Assembly: GCF_021366795.1 (NCBI RefSeq)
Contig: NZ_JAHCPS010000001.1
Span: forward strand, 310,001-374,000
Reading direction: 5' to 3'
Origin: Macrococcoides caseolyticum
Lineage (GTDB): Bacteria > Bacillota > Bacilli > Staphylococcales > Staphylococcaceae
Length of the DNA: 64,000 nucleotides
Positions within the stretch are counted from its first letter, which is position 1. Every line of letters starts with the position of its first letter. Positions 18,944 to 27,985 of the stretch are shown here, in pieces. The notes beneath the pieces were generated by a model. That model did no database searches and was not told where the DNA came from. It saw nothing but the letters and a program-made list of their open reading frames with translations. A program made the translations under genes and the position numbers.

Positions 18944-19400
18944 CATCATCTTTTTTCATTGAAATTGTAGCTTCGGTAATCGCCGCTATCATCAGTAAGC
19001 TGAATAACGCAATAAAATATTTTGAATGGATGCGTTTATTCATCTCGTTTTGTGATAACCGAGTCATCTGAGTAATCCAGAGTAAGCCAAGGCTATTTAC
19101 TGCATAGCTAGCCGTTGCGATGTGTTTATTCCTACCTAATTTGTTCAGCCTGCGTGTAAACAGAGTATATGATGGAATGATTGTTAAAACAGTCAGTCCT
19201 GTATAGAGCTGATTCAATGGTGTCGCAATTAAGTGTTCATCAGGATTAATATCAAAATTCTCTTTATCAGCCATAACAAGTAAAGTAAATACACACAAAT
19301 GTGCTAATGTCGGAAATAAATACTCAGACCTATTTGCTGTATGATTGGTATTTAATGCATAGCGCCAGTAATTCAAATAATTTTTTACTGCATCAGACAT
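18930..19400 (-). CDS. divergent DUF805-like membrane protein
   Basis: 156 residues. It begins with YLNYWRYALNTNHTANRSEYLFP, the DUF805 entry motif, and has RRLNKLGRNKH at about residue 84 matching the RRLHDTGRSG motif. About four hydrophobic segments, and a charged C-terminus (KKDDEQSN). It is more divergent than the copy at 21805. Function unknown. Confidence 0.7.
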   Translation of the reverse strand: MSDAVKNYLNYWRYALNTNHTANRSEYLFPTLAHLCVFTLLVMADKENFDINPDEHLIATPLNQLYTGLTVLTIIPSYTLFTRRLNKLGRNKHIATASYAVNSLGLLWITQMTRLSQNEMNKRIHSKYFIALFSLLMIAAITEATISMKKDDEQSN

Positions 19401-19449
19401 AACATCATCTCCATTGCCATAATAACTATATTATCTAATAAATTCCAAA

Positions 19450-19479
19450 AAAATAAAACCTCAAACGAGGTTTTATTTT
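19450..19479 (-). terminator. intrinsic terminator of thiosulfate-uptake operon
   Basis: AAAATAAAACCTC/GAGGTTTTATTTT stem with a 4-base loop and a T-rich minus-strand tail. Confidence 0.88.
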
Positions 19480-19484
19480 AAATA

Positions 19485-19709
19485 CTAAGCTTTCTTAACT
19501 GTGATCGTCCATGATGCATCGTCTAACTGCTCATAATTTGTCACAGGATAGCCTTGTTCAGCTGCCCAATTCGGAATTGCTTCTGTTGCCTGCGTACAAT
19601 CAAAGTCTATTTTTAATTCATCGCCTGCTGGTAATTCTGCCATTTTCTTTTGTGCTTCAATTAAGGGAAACGGACAAACCATTCCTACTGTTCCTAATTC
19701 ATGTATCAT
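19485..19709 (-). CDS. tsuB: TusA-family sulfurtransferase (YeeD/TsuB-like)
   Basis: 74 residues from the ATG at 19709, which has GGAGG 7 bases upstream; the longer frame to 19742 overlaps the upstream gene and lacks a site. The TusA signature CPFPLIEAQKKM carries the sulfur-accepting Cys12. Paired with YeeE-type transporters, YeeD/TsuB proteins take sulfur from incoming thiosulfate. The start lies 10 bases after the yeeE-like stop, so the two form an operon. Confidence 0.88.
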   Translation of the reverse strand: MIHELGTVGMVCPFPLIEAQKKMAELPAGDELKIDFDCTQATEAIPNWAAEQGYPVTNYEQLDDASWTITVKKA

Positions 19710-19719
19710 ACATATCCTC

Positions 19720-20793
19720 CTATACCGTTTGTGGCTTAACATTTACTGTTTGTTTCACTTGCTTCATCGGACGTACAAATAAGAAGTAACTCATAAACCA
19801 AGTTCCTAAAATCATAAATAGCAATGCAATCCAGCCCTGTGCACTCATTGTCGCTGTTGCTACTAGACCATTCCCAATAGAACAGCCTCCAGCCATCGCA
19901 GCTCCAATGCCCATGAATGCACCACCTATCGCACTATTACGAATTGTAATTTTATCTGGCAGACGCCATTTAAATTCTCTTGAACCACGTGCTGCAATGT
20001 AAGATCCGATAAATATACCGAGTACTAAGAACATACCCCAGTCGACTAACTTTGTATCACCACTCACTAAAAATTGTAATAACTTAGCTGAAGGCGTTGT
20101 TATACCTAATCCATCAATACGACCTGTTGATGCACTCATCGGCCATGCTAGAAGTGCAATTAATCCAACGGCCACTGCTGCTACAAAAGGATGATATCTC
20201 TTCTCAAAAAATACATGACGCACACCTGTAAACTTCTGTTTCAGTTGAGGTACTGCAAATTTAGGTTTAGGTTTTCTTAAAGTTTTGACTACAAAGCATA
20301 ATGTTACTGCAATTAATACTATTAAAAAGACCCAGTAAGGAATACCTGTTGTCTTTGTTAAATCCGCTTCAATTTGTGTTACACCACCGATGCGATCTAA
20401 CAAAGGTTTCAATACACCAAACTTCGCAATCGCTGCAAATAACGCATACATAAATAATGCTATCCAGCTTCCAATTAATCCCTCACCGGCACGGTACCAT
20501 GTACCTGTTGCACAACCTCCTGCCAGAACAATACCGATACCAAAAATAAATGAACCGATGATTGTTCCAATAACTGAGAATGCTTCATATTCGATATCCA
20601 ATAAGTTAAGTGATGTGAGGAAGAATAATCCGATTGCTTGAATTGAAATGGCAATGAGTAGTGCATAGAACATCTTATTATTCTTCTGAACATACATATC
20701 TCTGAATCCACCCGTCAGACAGAAACGAGTACGCTGCATAACGAAACCAAGTAATATACCAACGATTAATCCACTAAAAATTGTCCAGATCAT
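19720..20793 (-). CDS. tsuA: YeeE/YedE-type thiosulfate transporter (TsuA-like)
   Basis: 357 residues with about nine to ten hydrophobic segments. Three conserved cysteines match the TsuA relay positions: Cys25 (RTRFCLTGG), Cys94 (AGGCATGTWYRAGEG) and Cys304 (AGGCSIGNGL). TsuA takes thiosulfate across the membrane and hands sulfur to TsuB. This gives the cell thiosulfate as a sulfur source for cysteine synthesis. First gene of the two-gene operon. Confidence 0.9.
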   Translation of the reverse strand: MIWTIFSGLIVGILLGFVMQRTRFCLTGGFRDMYVQKNNKMFYALLIAISIQAIGLFFLTSLNLLDIEYEAFSVIGTIIGSFIFGIGIVLAGGCATGTWYRAGEGLIGSWIALFMYALFAAIAKFGVLKPLLDRIGGVTQIEADLTKTTGIPYWVFLIVLIAVTLCFVVKTLRKPKPKFAVPQLKQKFTGVRHVFFEKRYHPFVAAVAVGLIALLAWPMSASTGRIDGLGITTPSAKLLQFLVSGDTKLVDWGMFLVLGIFIGSYIAARGSREFKWRLPDKITIRNSAIGGAFMGIGAAMAGGCSIGNGLVATATMSAQGWIALLFMILGTWFMSYFLFVRPMKQVKQTVNVKPQTV

Positions 20794-20875
20794 ATTTACC
20801 TCCTATTATTCCGATAGTAATAGTATGAAATAATATTATAGTAAATGAAATTTGAAGATAAATCAACACTTGAAT

Positions 20876-20906
20876 GAAGCTATTTTATAAAAAATAAAAT
20901 AGCTTC
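20876..20906. terminator. possible terminator hairpin after GNAT gene
   Basis: GAAGCTATTTTAT/ATAAAATAGCTTC, a 13-bp stem 17 bases after the GNAT stop. Neither strand has a strong T run after the stem, so function is uncertain. Confidence 0.45.
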
Positions 20907-20922
20907 GACTATTTGAGAGATT

Positions 20923-21714
20923 TTATTCCACTCCAATCTCATCTGCACTTGGTTTGCGTAACAATTCATATCGTTCACTGACCTTGATATACCCTTGTTT
21001 CTGATACATTTCACGCGGCGAATCATTGCCATCTGCTATAAGAATGACTTGTTTTCCTTTCATCCCAGCATACTGCCAGATTGCTTGTTGTAATGATGTC
21101 CCTACCCCTTGTTTACGCATGGCATCTAATACATAGAAATCATCAACTTCTATAAATGCTTCACTTTCAATCGCTTCTATTTTACCAGCTGGGAACCCAT
21201 GCTGATACCCAACAAACTGAAGAACTGTTTCATCATGTAGATCCCTTCGATGTGTCAATGCCTTTAAGTCTGCAAATTCTTCTCCATATTCAAGGTCACC
21301 TTCACGACATACTTCAAGAAAGTCTTTAAATACATCATCATTTGTCACAACTTGCACAACTTCGATATCGGTTGCCTTCGTTTCAGGTGCTTGTTCTAAT
21401 AAATATAACTCCATTTTCTCTACACCAAATCCGTATTGTTGTGCTGTATCAATCAACGTTTGACTAAGTGTGTTGTTTTCCGGAAATATAAACAATGCAT
21501 GTTTTTGCTGATATTGATCATGAAATGCCCTTTGCACGTGGTAATCTTCAATAAACGATTTCACATCCGGCATCACTTTATATTCGAAATAATTTGCATA
21601 GTATTTAATCAGCTGGCTTGGTGTATGGTAATGCTTATAGCGTTCATTTTCACTGAATAGTTCTGCATCAACTTTTGTATCTTTGAACGTTATAGGCGCT
21701 TTATTATTATTCAT
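20923..21714 (-). CDS. GNAT N-acetyltransferase with N-terminal extension
   Basis: 263 residues. The C-terminal 130 residues hold a GNAT domain with the acetyl-CoA loop MRKQGVGTSLQQAIWQYA at about 205 and the ending NDSPREMYQKQGYIKVSERYEL. The N-terminal half is also acetyltransferase-like in length but has no recognisable loop, so this may be a double GNAT with one degenerate copy. Substrate unknown. Monocistronic. Confidence 0.82.
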   Translation of the reverse strand: MNNNKAPITFKDTKVDAELFSENERYKHYHTPSQLIKYYANYFEYKVMPDVKSFIEDYHVQRAFHDQYQQKHALFIFPENNTLSQTLIDTAQQYGFGVEKMELYLLEQAPETKATDIEVVQVVTNDDVFKDFLEVCREGDLEYGEEFADLKALTHRRDLHDETVLQFVGYQHGFPAGKIEAIESEAFIEVDDFYVLDAMRKQGVGTSLQQAIWQYAGMKGKQVILIADGNDSPREMYQKQGYIKVSERYELLRKPSADEIGVE

Positions 21715-21766
21715 CCCTATCCCCCCTTATATTAATATCATCATACTAAATAAATTAAAAAAAGAC

Positions 21767-21791
21767 CCGTATCATTACAAATACGAATCTC
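21767..21791 (-). terminator. intrinsic terminator of DUF805 gene
   Basis: Stem AGA(C/T)xCGTAT/ATACGxxTCT with a 7-T minus-strand tail just after the DUF805 stop at 21805. Confidence 0.7.
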
Positions 21792-21804
21792 TAAATACGC
21801 ATGT

Positions 21805-22407
21805 CTAATATTGATATTTGTCTTGATTATGATAATATTCTAGATTTGCAATCCCTTTAGGATTCTCTCCCCATCGATTGGTGCCTGGTTCAGAGTCTTG
21901 CGCTAACCATACAATTGCCCAGATTGCTAATCCGAGATTCACTGCACCAATCATTAATTGAATGATGAGAACAATTGGATTTGGATGTGCAGGATCACTT
22001 AACTGATTTAAAATCATATTAATTATAGAAAAAACTAATGGGACACCATAAAACAATATCGCCCATTTTCCCGTTCTACCTGTATCATGAAGTCGTCTAA
22101 TAAAAAGAGATAAATTGGGAATCATCAGCACGAGGCTTACTATGATTAACAACAACCCGGAACCAATCGTTAACACCCCTAACGTATTGATTGTGTCATT
22201 TGATACGTTCGTGTTTGTCGTCGCATCTACAGATAACCCCAAGATGAGTAATGATAAAAATAGTCCTGAAAAAATCACAAACATTACTATAAACTCAATC
22301 AACATCGGTACCCAGTATTCTTTTCGTCTCGATCTCCCATTGAAATCAAATGCACGTGTCCAGAATAACTTTATCGTTTCGAAAAAAGACATTGGTTTTA
22401 AACCCAT
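21805..22407 (-). CDS. DUF805 membrane protein
   Basis: 200 residues from ATG 22407, preceded by AGGAGG; upstream frame extension to 22533 crosses a terminator hairpin and is not real. It is the best-preserved DUF805 copy: LFWTRAFDFNGRSRRKEYW entry motif, four hydrophobic segments, RRLHDTGRTGKWA, and the C-terminal SEPGTNRWGENPKG. Role unknown; the family is common in Gram-positive bacteria and often occurs in several copies. Confidence 0.88.
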   Translation of the reverse strand: MGLKPMSFFETIKLFWTRAFDFNGRSRRKEYWVPMLIEFIVMFVIFSGLFLSLLILGLSVDATTNTNVSNDTINTLGVLTIGSGLLLIIVSLVLMIPNLSLFIRRLHDTGRTGKWAILFYGVPLVFSIINMILNQLSDPAHPNPIVLIIQLMIGAVNLGLAIWAIVWLAQDSEPGTNRWGENPKGIANLEYYHNQDKYQY

Positions 22408-22470
22408 TATAATCCTCCTATAATTGTTATATATTTCAATGATATAGAAAATTTGTTTCATTTTAAAGTA

Positions 22471-22523
22471 AAAACCTAACAAAAAACGAATCAATACACG
22501 ATTGATTCGTTTCGTTAGGTTTT
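22471..22523 (-). terminator. long intrinsic terminator
   Basis: AAAACCTAAC and inner ACGAATCA pair with TGATTCGT and GTTAGGTTTT, leaving a small internal loop. It ends the 49-residue gene at 22560 on the minus strand. Confidence 0.8.
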
Positions 22524-22559
22524 TGTGTATCACTCAGCACTTATAAATTACCCGCTAAA

Positions 22560-22709
22560 TTATTTATCCTGATCCTCTTTACTTACTTTCTTCTCACCCG
22601 GCTTTAGTTCAAGCTGTGCTTTCACTTTCTCGTTCATCTCACCATCAATCACTGATTCTGGCATTAATTCACGTCGATTACTTGTTGTATCTTTATCAAT
22701 ATTAGACAT
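22560..22709 (-). CDS. small charged protein, 49 aa
   Basis: ATG at 22709 has TTGGAGGCG 7 bases upstream, and the frame ends before a strong terminator. The product is hydrophilic and highly charged (starts MSNIDKDTTSNRRELMPESV, ends KKVSKEDQDK) with no membrane segment or cysteine. Likely a real small gene; no family recognised. Confidence 0.65.
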   Translation of the reverse strand: MSNIDKDTTSNRRELMPESVIDGEMNEKVKAQLELKPGEKKVSKEDQDK

Positions 22710-22788
22710 AAGTGTCGCCTCCAATGTAATGATAGTTATATTTACCCGTAATGTAAGGAATTAAGCATTAATCTCATACATTCAGTAC

Positions 22789-22877
22789 TTATTTCGCCTT
22801 GGCAGGTTTCTTAATAATAGACTTTACATTACCCTTGTAGCTACCCATCACGACAAACAATACAATGATTAAATATT
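22789..22877 (-). pseudogene. tail of a membrane-protein gene
   Basis: After an in-frame TAA the minus strand reads KYLIIVLFVVMGSYKGNVKS and then IIKKPAKAK and stop: one hydrophobic segment plus a basic tail, as at the C-terminus of an integral membrane protein. No start with a ribosome binding site is seen. Probably a remnant. Confidence 0.3.
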
Positions 22878-22918
22878 TTTATATAATCACCATTGATGAC
22901 ATATTTATCCTAAAATGT

Positions 22919-22947
22919 TTTACACTGCTATTATTAGTGGCTATAAT
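22919..22947 (+). promoter_or_regulatory. sigma-A promoter of membrane protein gene
   Basis: TTTACA (22919-22924), 17-base spacer, TATAAT (22942-22947), 20 bases before the ATG at 22968 with AAGGTG between. Confidence 0.75.
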
Positions 22948-22967
22948 AAAATCAAAAAGGTGATTCA

Positions 22968-23384
22968 ATGTTACACTATTATATTTCACATCATAAAAAG
23001 CAATTCATCTTCAATATCATTTTCATTATACTTATTACAGCCTTCTTGATTTATGCCTATTTTCCAAAGTATATGGCCTTTGGATTTTTCATACTGACCA
23101 TGAATCTACCATTGCTCTACATTGACTACACTCGAACAATAAGAAAGCAACTTGAAAAAGATCAGGCCGACGCTAAAACAATTAAACGATTAATGTTAAA
23201 AGAAGTAATAGCATATACATTACTTGTTACAATCGGATATGGCATTGGAAAAGTTGTTGTACACTATTCCCCTAAAGAAATTCCAGCTTTGTATACCTTT
23301 ATCGGCATGTTAATTGCCTATACTATCATCACATTCATGAAATGGCTTAGACTTTATGAATATCACAAAGAGACGAGAGATTAA
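22968..23384 (+). CDS. uncharacterised four-segment membrane protein
   Basis: 138 residues with two paired hydrophobic hairpins (about 12-30 and 34-50; 77-97 and 105-122), a central charged KQLEKDQADAKTIKRLMLKE helix and a charged C-terminus. It has a near-consensus promoter and its own terminator. No family recognised. Confidence 0.72.
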   Translation: MLHYYISHHKKQFIFNIIFIILITAFLIYAYFPKYMAFGFFILTMNLPLLYIDYTRTIRKQLEKDQADAKTIKRLMLKEVIAYTLLVTIGYGIGKVVVHYSPKEIPALYTFIGMLIAYTIITFMKWLRLYEYHKETRD

Positions 23385-23388
23385 GAAA

Positions 23389-23419
23389 ATCCCCATTTGA
23401 TAGAATTTCAAATGGGGAT
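23389..23419. terminator. bidirectional intrinsic terminator
   Basis: 12-bp stem ATCCCCATTTGA/TCAAATGGGGAT between the convergent membrane-protein and lipoprotein genes. Confidence 0.82.
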
Positions 23420-23441
23420 GATGCTTTAAATGTAACACCAT

Positions 23442-24044
23442 TTATTGCTGATTCGGGTTAACTCCGAATTCTTGTTCCCAGGCACGATCCATAATACCTG
23501 TTGCTTCTTGTAATTTTTGATAATATTGTTCTTGCGTAATTAAACCCGCCTCTAACTCCTGAGCAGCTTGTTGTTCTAATGCACCTTTTTGGTTACCAGC
23601 ATCAACAATGACCGGAGTTCGACACACCTCTGGAATTTCACCACGGACATTCTTACAGAAATCAATGATTTCCTGTTGAGACGGTTGTGCCTGTTGTGCA
23701 GTTTGTGGCACTTGAGGTTGTTGGTAAACATCTTGTGAGAGTACTTCAGCTGTAGCAGGCGCTTCTGTTGACGGTGCTTCAGTCGTTGCTATTTCCTGTG
23801 TCATTGCTTCAGACGTCGGTGCTTCAGTTGTTGATTCTATTGTCGCCTGTTCTTTTTTCTTTTGATTTTCTGCTATTTTCTTTTTAGCAGCGTCAGACTT
23901 ATCTTTCTTATCTTTCTCTTCTTTTTTTGTATCCTTTTTCACTGTTTCTTTTTTAGGTGCATCCTGTGATTTTTCATCTTCTGAATGATTACAACCCGTT
24001 AAAATCAACATAAAAGTAAGTAGCAACGCAAAATATTTATTCAT
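23442..24044 (-). CDS. lipoprotein with repetitive Lys- and Thr/Glu/Ala-rich stalk
   Basis: 200 residues. Lipobox LILTGC puts the lipidated cysteine at residue 18. Residues 25-70 are very rich in Lys, Asp and Glu; residues 72-100 repeat a TEAP unit (TEAPTSEA, TEAPSTEAP); 110-125 are Gln/Pro-rich. The last 75 residues form a folded-looking domain with two cysteines (DFCKNVRGEIPEVCRTP) that could form a disulfide. A surface-anchored binding protein is plausible; no family recognised. Confidence 0.75.
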   Translation of the reverse strand: MNKYFALLLTFMLILTGCNHSEDEKSQDAPKKETVKKDTKKEEKDKKDKSDAAKKKIAENQKKKEQATIESTTEAPTSEAMTQEIATTEAPSTEAPATAEVLSQDVYQQPQVPQTAQQAQPSQQEIIDFCKNVRGEIPEVCRTPVIVDAGNQKGALEQQAAQELEAGLITQEQYYQKLQEATGIMDRAWEQEFGVNPNQQ

Positions 24045-24156
24045 CTCATTTCTCCTTTGTGCAGAATAAATTTATTATTTATTTTACCATAAATTTAATA
24101 GATGAATCAGTTAAGAGGTTGTGAATCACTACGCGATTATTATTGTATTAACTAAA

Positions 24157-24179
24157 AAAAGAGACATATCGTCTCTTTT
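24157..24179 (-). terminator. intrinsic terminator of ribose operon
   Basis: AAAAGAGAC/GTCTCTTTT stem, 5-base loop, 7-T minus-strand tail, 22 bases after rbsB. Confidence 0.88.
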
Positions 24180-24200
24180 CTAAAACAATAATTTAAATTA

Positions 24201-25115
24201 TTATTTTTGTTCTACTAATTTAAGTGGTACTTTAACTTCTTTCTCAACTTTTTTACCATCTTTTAATTCTAAAACTGATTTGACTGCTGTTTCACCCATT
24301 AAACCAGGTTGTTGTGCGATTGTCGCATCTAATTTTTTATTTTTAATAGATTTAATCGCATCATCATTTCCATCAAAACCAACAACTAAAATGTCTTTAT
24401 TACCTAATGCTTCAATTGCACCTAAAGCCATTTCATCATTGTGAGCAAAAATCGCTTTAATTTCTGGATGAGATTCAATAATATTTTGCGCAACATTTAA
24501 TCCTTCAGCACGGTTAAATTTCGCTGTTTGTTTGGCAACAACATCTAAGTCTTTATCTGCAACTTTATGGAATCCTTCTCCACGTTCACGTGTAGCACTC
24601 GCACCAGGTACGCCTTCAAGTTCTGCAACTTTTGCTTTCTTACCTACTTTCTTAACAATAAAGTCCGCTGCCATTTGACCACCTTCAACGTTGTTAGATG
24701 CGATAAATTGAGTAACTTCACCTTTATCAACTGAACGGTCTAATGTAATTACAGGGATATTTTCGTTATTTGCATTTTCAACTGCTGCTGAAATTGCTGC
24801 TGAGTCTGTAGGATTAATGATTAAGTAATCTACTTTTTGTTGGATTAAATCATCGATATCATTAGATTGTTTTGCTGAATCATCTTGTGCATCAACCACT
24901 TTAACATTGAAATCATTTGCTTTTGCTTCTTTTTCAATTGCATCTTTCATCGAAACGAAGAATGGGTTATTTAAAGTTGATAAACTTACACCAATCGTAA
25001 TATCTTTATTGGCTTTGTCTGATTTCCCTGCTTCTTTTTCTTTCGTTGGTGATTCTAAACTACATCCTGATAAAGCCAATACCATTACTAACATTAAAGC
25101 TAAAAATTTCTTCAT
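24201..25115 (-). CDS. rbsB: D-ribose ABC transporter substrate-binding lipoprotein
   Basis: 304 residues. Lipobox ALSGC (Cys18), then a periplasmic-binding-protein type I fold: IGVSLSTLNNPFFVSMKDAIEKEA near 41-64, VDYLIINPTDS, ITLDRSV and AHNDEMALGAIEAL near 225. It delivers ribose to RbsC/RbsA at the membrane outer face. Last gene of the operon. Confidence 0.93.
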   Translation of the reverse strand: MKKFLALMLVMVLALSGCSLESPTKEKEAGKSDKANKDITIGVSLSTLNNPFFVSMKDAIEKEAKANDFNVKVVDAQDDSAKQSNDIDDLIQQKVDYLIINPTDSAAISAAVENANNENIPVITLDRSVDKGEVTQFIASNNVEGGQMAADFIVKKVGKKAKVAELEGVPGASATRERGEGFHKVADKDLDVVAKQTAKFNRAEGLNVAQNIIESHPEIKAIFAHNDEMALGAIEALGNKDILVVGFDGNDDAIKSIKNKKLDATIAQQPGLMGETAVKSVLELKDGKKVEKEVKVPLKLVEQK

Positions 25116-25154
25116 AATTTAACACTCCTTATATTTTTATTTAATGAATAACCT

Positions 25155-26096
25155 TTATTTTTTTCTATCTAACAGTACTGCGATTAAAATCACTACACCT
25201 TTAATGACTTGTTGATAGAATGATGAAACACCTAATAAGTTCAATCCATTGTTAAGAACACCTATGATTAACACACCAATTAATGTTCCAAAGATACGCC
25301 CTTTACCACCAGTTAGAGATGTACCACCTAATACGACTGCAGCAATAGCATCAAGCTCATAAGATGTACCTGCTGTAGGTTGTGCAGAATTAAGTCTTGA
25401 AGTGAGTATTGCACCTGCGATAGATGCCATTAATCCTGAAATTGAGTAAATTAAAACAATCACTTTGTTCACTTTTATCCCTGAAATATATGCAGCTTTT
25501 TCATTTCCACCAATCGCATAGGTATTTTTACCGAATACCGTTTTGTGTAATACAAAGTATAGAATTAAAAATACAATTAACATTGTAATTGCAGGTACCG
25601 GTATGCCAAATAGATAACCTTTACCAAACATTTGGAAGAGTATATTATCTCCTAAATTCGTAATAGGATTACCATCTGTTACAACAAGCGTTAATCCACG
25701 AAAAATAGTCATTGTTGCGAGTGTTGCAATGAATGGCGCCATTTTTCCCATAGTAATAAGTACACCATTTAATGCACCTAGAATTGCACCAATCAAAGCA
25801 CCAATTAATAAAGCAAGAATCGGATCAACACCACTCGTAATCATCAATGCTGTTAGTGCACTGGAAAGTGCCAATATCGACCCAACACTTAAGTCAATAC
25901 CTCCTGTTAAAATAACGAATGTCATACCGAAAGCAATTAAACCATTAATTGAAACTTGTCTCAGTAGGTTAAAAATATTACTAGGTGCTATAAAACTACT
26001 ATTTAAAGCTGTAATCACAATCACAAGAATAATTAAGCCAAGTAATGGCCCTAATCTTTCAATAATATTACCTTTTTTACTAATACTTTTATCCAT
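25155..26096 (-). CDS. rbsC: D-ribose ABC transporter permease
   Basis: 313 residues from ATG 26096, which has GGAGG 8 bases upstream inside the end of rbsA (8-base overlap). About ten hydrophobic segments, with the permease signatures GGIDLSVGSILALSSALTAL near 65 and AAVVLGGTSLTGGKGRIFGT near 255. Forms the ribose channel with RbsA. Confidence 0.93.
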   Translation of the reverse strand: MDKSISKKGNIIERLGPLLGLIILVIVITALNSSFIAPSNIFNLLRQVSINGLIAFGMTFVILTGGIDLSVGSILALSSALTALMITSGVDPILALLIGALIGAILGALNGVLITMGKMAPFIATLATMTIFRGLTLVVTDGNPITNLGDNILFQMFGKGYLFGIPVPAITMLIVFLILYFVLHKTVFGKNTYAIGGNEKAAYISGIKVNKVIVLIYSISGLMASIAGAILTSRLNSAQPTAGTSYELDAIAAVVLGGTSLTGGKGRIFGTLIGVLIIGVLNNGLNLLGVSSFYQQVIKGVVILIAVLLDRKK

Positions 26097-27573
26097 TAAT
26101 AACGCCTCCTGTTGCAAGAGTCATAATATTTTCCTGAGAAATTTGAGCCTTGCTTAATTCTCCAGTAATCTTACCTTCATGTAACACATACACACGATCA
26201 CTTAAACCAATAATTTCAGGCATTTCTGACGATACCATAATAATTGAAATACCACGTTCAGTTAGTTCATTTATTAATGTGTAAATTTCACGTTTTGCAC
26301 CAACGTCAATACCACGCGTAGGCTCATCTAGAATAAGAATTTTAGGACCGTTTCCTACCCATTTTGCTAGAACGACTTTTTGTTGATTCCCACCTGATAA
26401 CGAAGACACCGCAAGTAATTTATTTGATTTAATTGATAATCTTTCCTGCATTTTATCTACAAATAAGTGAAGTGGTTTTTCTAACACGACGCCATTTTTT
26501 GAGAAACTTTTTAAATTAGCAAGTGTCATATTATCTTTAATCGATGCGTCGAGTACAAGACCTTCATCCTTACGATTTTCTGTGATAAATCCAAAACCAT
26601 TTTTTATAGCATCCTTTGGACTATTATTCGTAATTGCCTTACCTTCCATAACAACTTGCTTCTGCCCTTTATCGAGTCCAAATAATGCTCGCATAATCTC
26701 AGTGCGACCTGCACCCATTAATCCACTAAATCCGAGTATTTCACCTTTTCGCAAATTAAAGTTGATATCTTTCATACCAAAAACATCATTACTTAAATGA
26801 GAAACTTCTAAAATTACTTCACCAGGTGATACTGTTCTATCAGGAAACTGTTGATCAAGACTACGTCCTACCATAGCATGAACGAGTTCATTATAGTTAG
26901 TATCACTAGTCTTTTTGCTCATCACTGAAGTACCGTCACGCATAACAGTTATTTCATCTGAAATCGTAAATATTTCATCCATTCTATGACTGATGTATAC
27001 AAAAGAAACGCCTTCAGATTTTAATTGATTAATCATAATAAATAATTTATCAATCTCTTTATCTGTTAATGCTGCAGTAGGTTCGTCCATAATAATGACC
27101 TTTGCGTCTGTCATTAATGCCTTAGAAATCTCAATCATTTGCTGCTCACCAATTGAACAACTCCCAGCAACTTTATTGAGTGGTAATTTAAAGTCTAAAC
27201 GCTCAAAGACTTTATTTGCTTCTTCTTTCATTTTCTTCTCATTAATTTTTCCAAACTTATTACGAATCTCTTTACCAACAAATAAATTTTCTAATACTGT
27301 CATCTCTGGCCAAATATTTAATTCCTGATGAATAAATTGAATACCAGCCAATTCCGATTCTTTAGGTGATTTATAATCTACAACATTACCATCTACTCTA
27401 ATTTCGCCTTGATCTTTCGTATGGATGCCTGTAAGAATGTTCATTAATGTAGATTTACCAGCACCATTCTCGCCCATTAGCGCATGAACAGTTTGATTAT
27501 TTAATATAAAATCCACACCTTGAAGTACTTTGTTATCTCCAAATGCTTTATAGATATTCGTCATTTCAATCAT
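26089..27573 (-). CDS. rbsA: D-ribose ABC transporter ATP-binding protein
   Basis: 494 residues, two fused ABC domains as is normal for RbsA. First Walker A GENGAGKST near 34-42, signature CSIGEQQMIEI, Walker B VIIMDEPT; second half with degenerate Walker A GLMGAGRTE near 285, signature LSGGNQQKV and Walker B ILILDEPTRGIDVG. Energises ribose import. Confidence 0.94.
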   Translation of the reverse strand: MIEMTNIYKAFGDNKVLQGVDFILNNQTVHALMGENGAGKSTLMNILTGIHTKDQGEIRVDGNVVDYKSPKESELAGIQFIHQELNIWPEMTVLENLFVGKEIRNKFGKINEKKMKEEANKVFERLDFKLPLNKVAGSCSIGEQQMIEISKALMTDAKVIIMDEPTAALTDKEIDKLFIMINQLKSEGVSFVYISHRMDEIFTISDEITVMRDGTSVMSKKTSDTNYNELVHAMVGRSLDQQFPDRTVSPGEVILEVSHLSNDVFGMKDINFNLRKGEILGFSGLMGAGRTEIMRALFGLDKGQKQVVMEGKAITNNSPKDAIKNGFGFITENRKDEGLVLDASIKDNMTLANLKSFSKNGVVLEKPLHLFVDKMQERLSIKSNKLLAVSSLSGGNQQKVVLAKWVGNGPKILILDEPTRGIDVGAKREIYTLINELTERGISIIMVSSEMPEIIGLSDRVYVLHEGKITGELSKAQISQENIMTLATGGVING

Positions 27574-27584
27574 TTCAACACCCC

Positions 27585-27980
27585 CTAAAAGTTAACACCA
27601 CTTCTTAATATAATGTTTGAATATGGAGTTGCTTCACCTGTACGGATAATTGCTTTTGCGCCCTTATTTAAACTTTTAAATGACTCATGCGTAACAAATG
27701 TAGATTCTATTTCACCCATTAACGCTTCTATATCAGATAATATCTTTGCATTTTCAGATTTAATTTCTTCAGCTAAGGTGATATGTTCAATGACCATATG
27801 TTTTTTAATTTCAGTTAAAACATCCATAAATCCAGGTAATCCTTTAACTAATGCTAAATCAATTTTCTTAACACCATCAGGTATCGGCAGTCCACAATCA
27901 CCAATAACGATTTCATCCGTGTGTCCTAAGTCACTTAACACTTTAGAAATTTCACTATTTAATGTGCCTGTTTTATACAT
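27585..27980 (-). CDS. rbsD: D-ribose pyranase
   Basis: 131 residues from ATG 27980, with GGAG 8 bases upstream; a GTG at 27989 overlaps the end of rbsK. The start ([20 protein letters not shown]) carries the catalytic His of RbsD and the end [12 protein letters not shown] is typical. It interconverts ribopyranose and ribofuranose for ribokinase. Confidence 0.92.
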   Translation of the reverse strand: MYKTGTLNSEISKVLSDLGHTDEIVIGDCGLPIPDGVKKIDLALVKGLPGFMDVLTEIKKHMVIEHITLAEEIKSENAKILSDIEALMGEIESTFVTHESFKSLNKGAKAIIRTGEATPYSNIILRSGVNF

Positions 27981-27985
27981 GTCTA

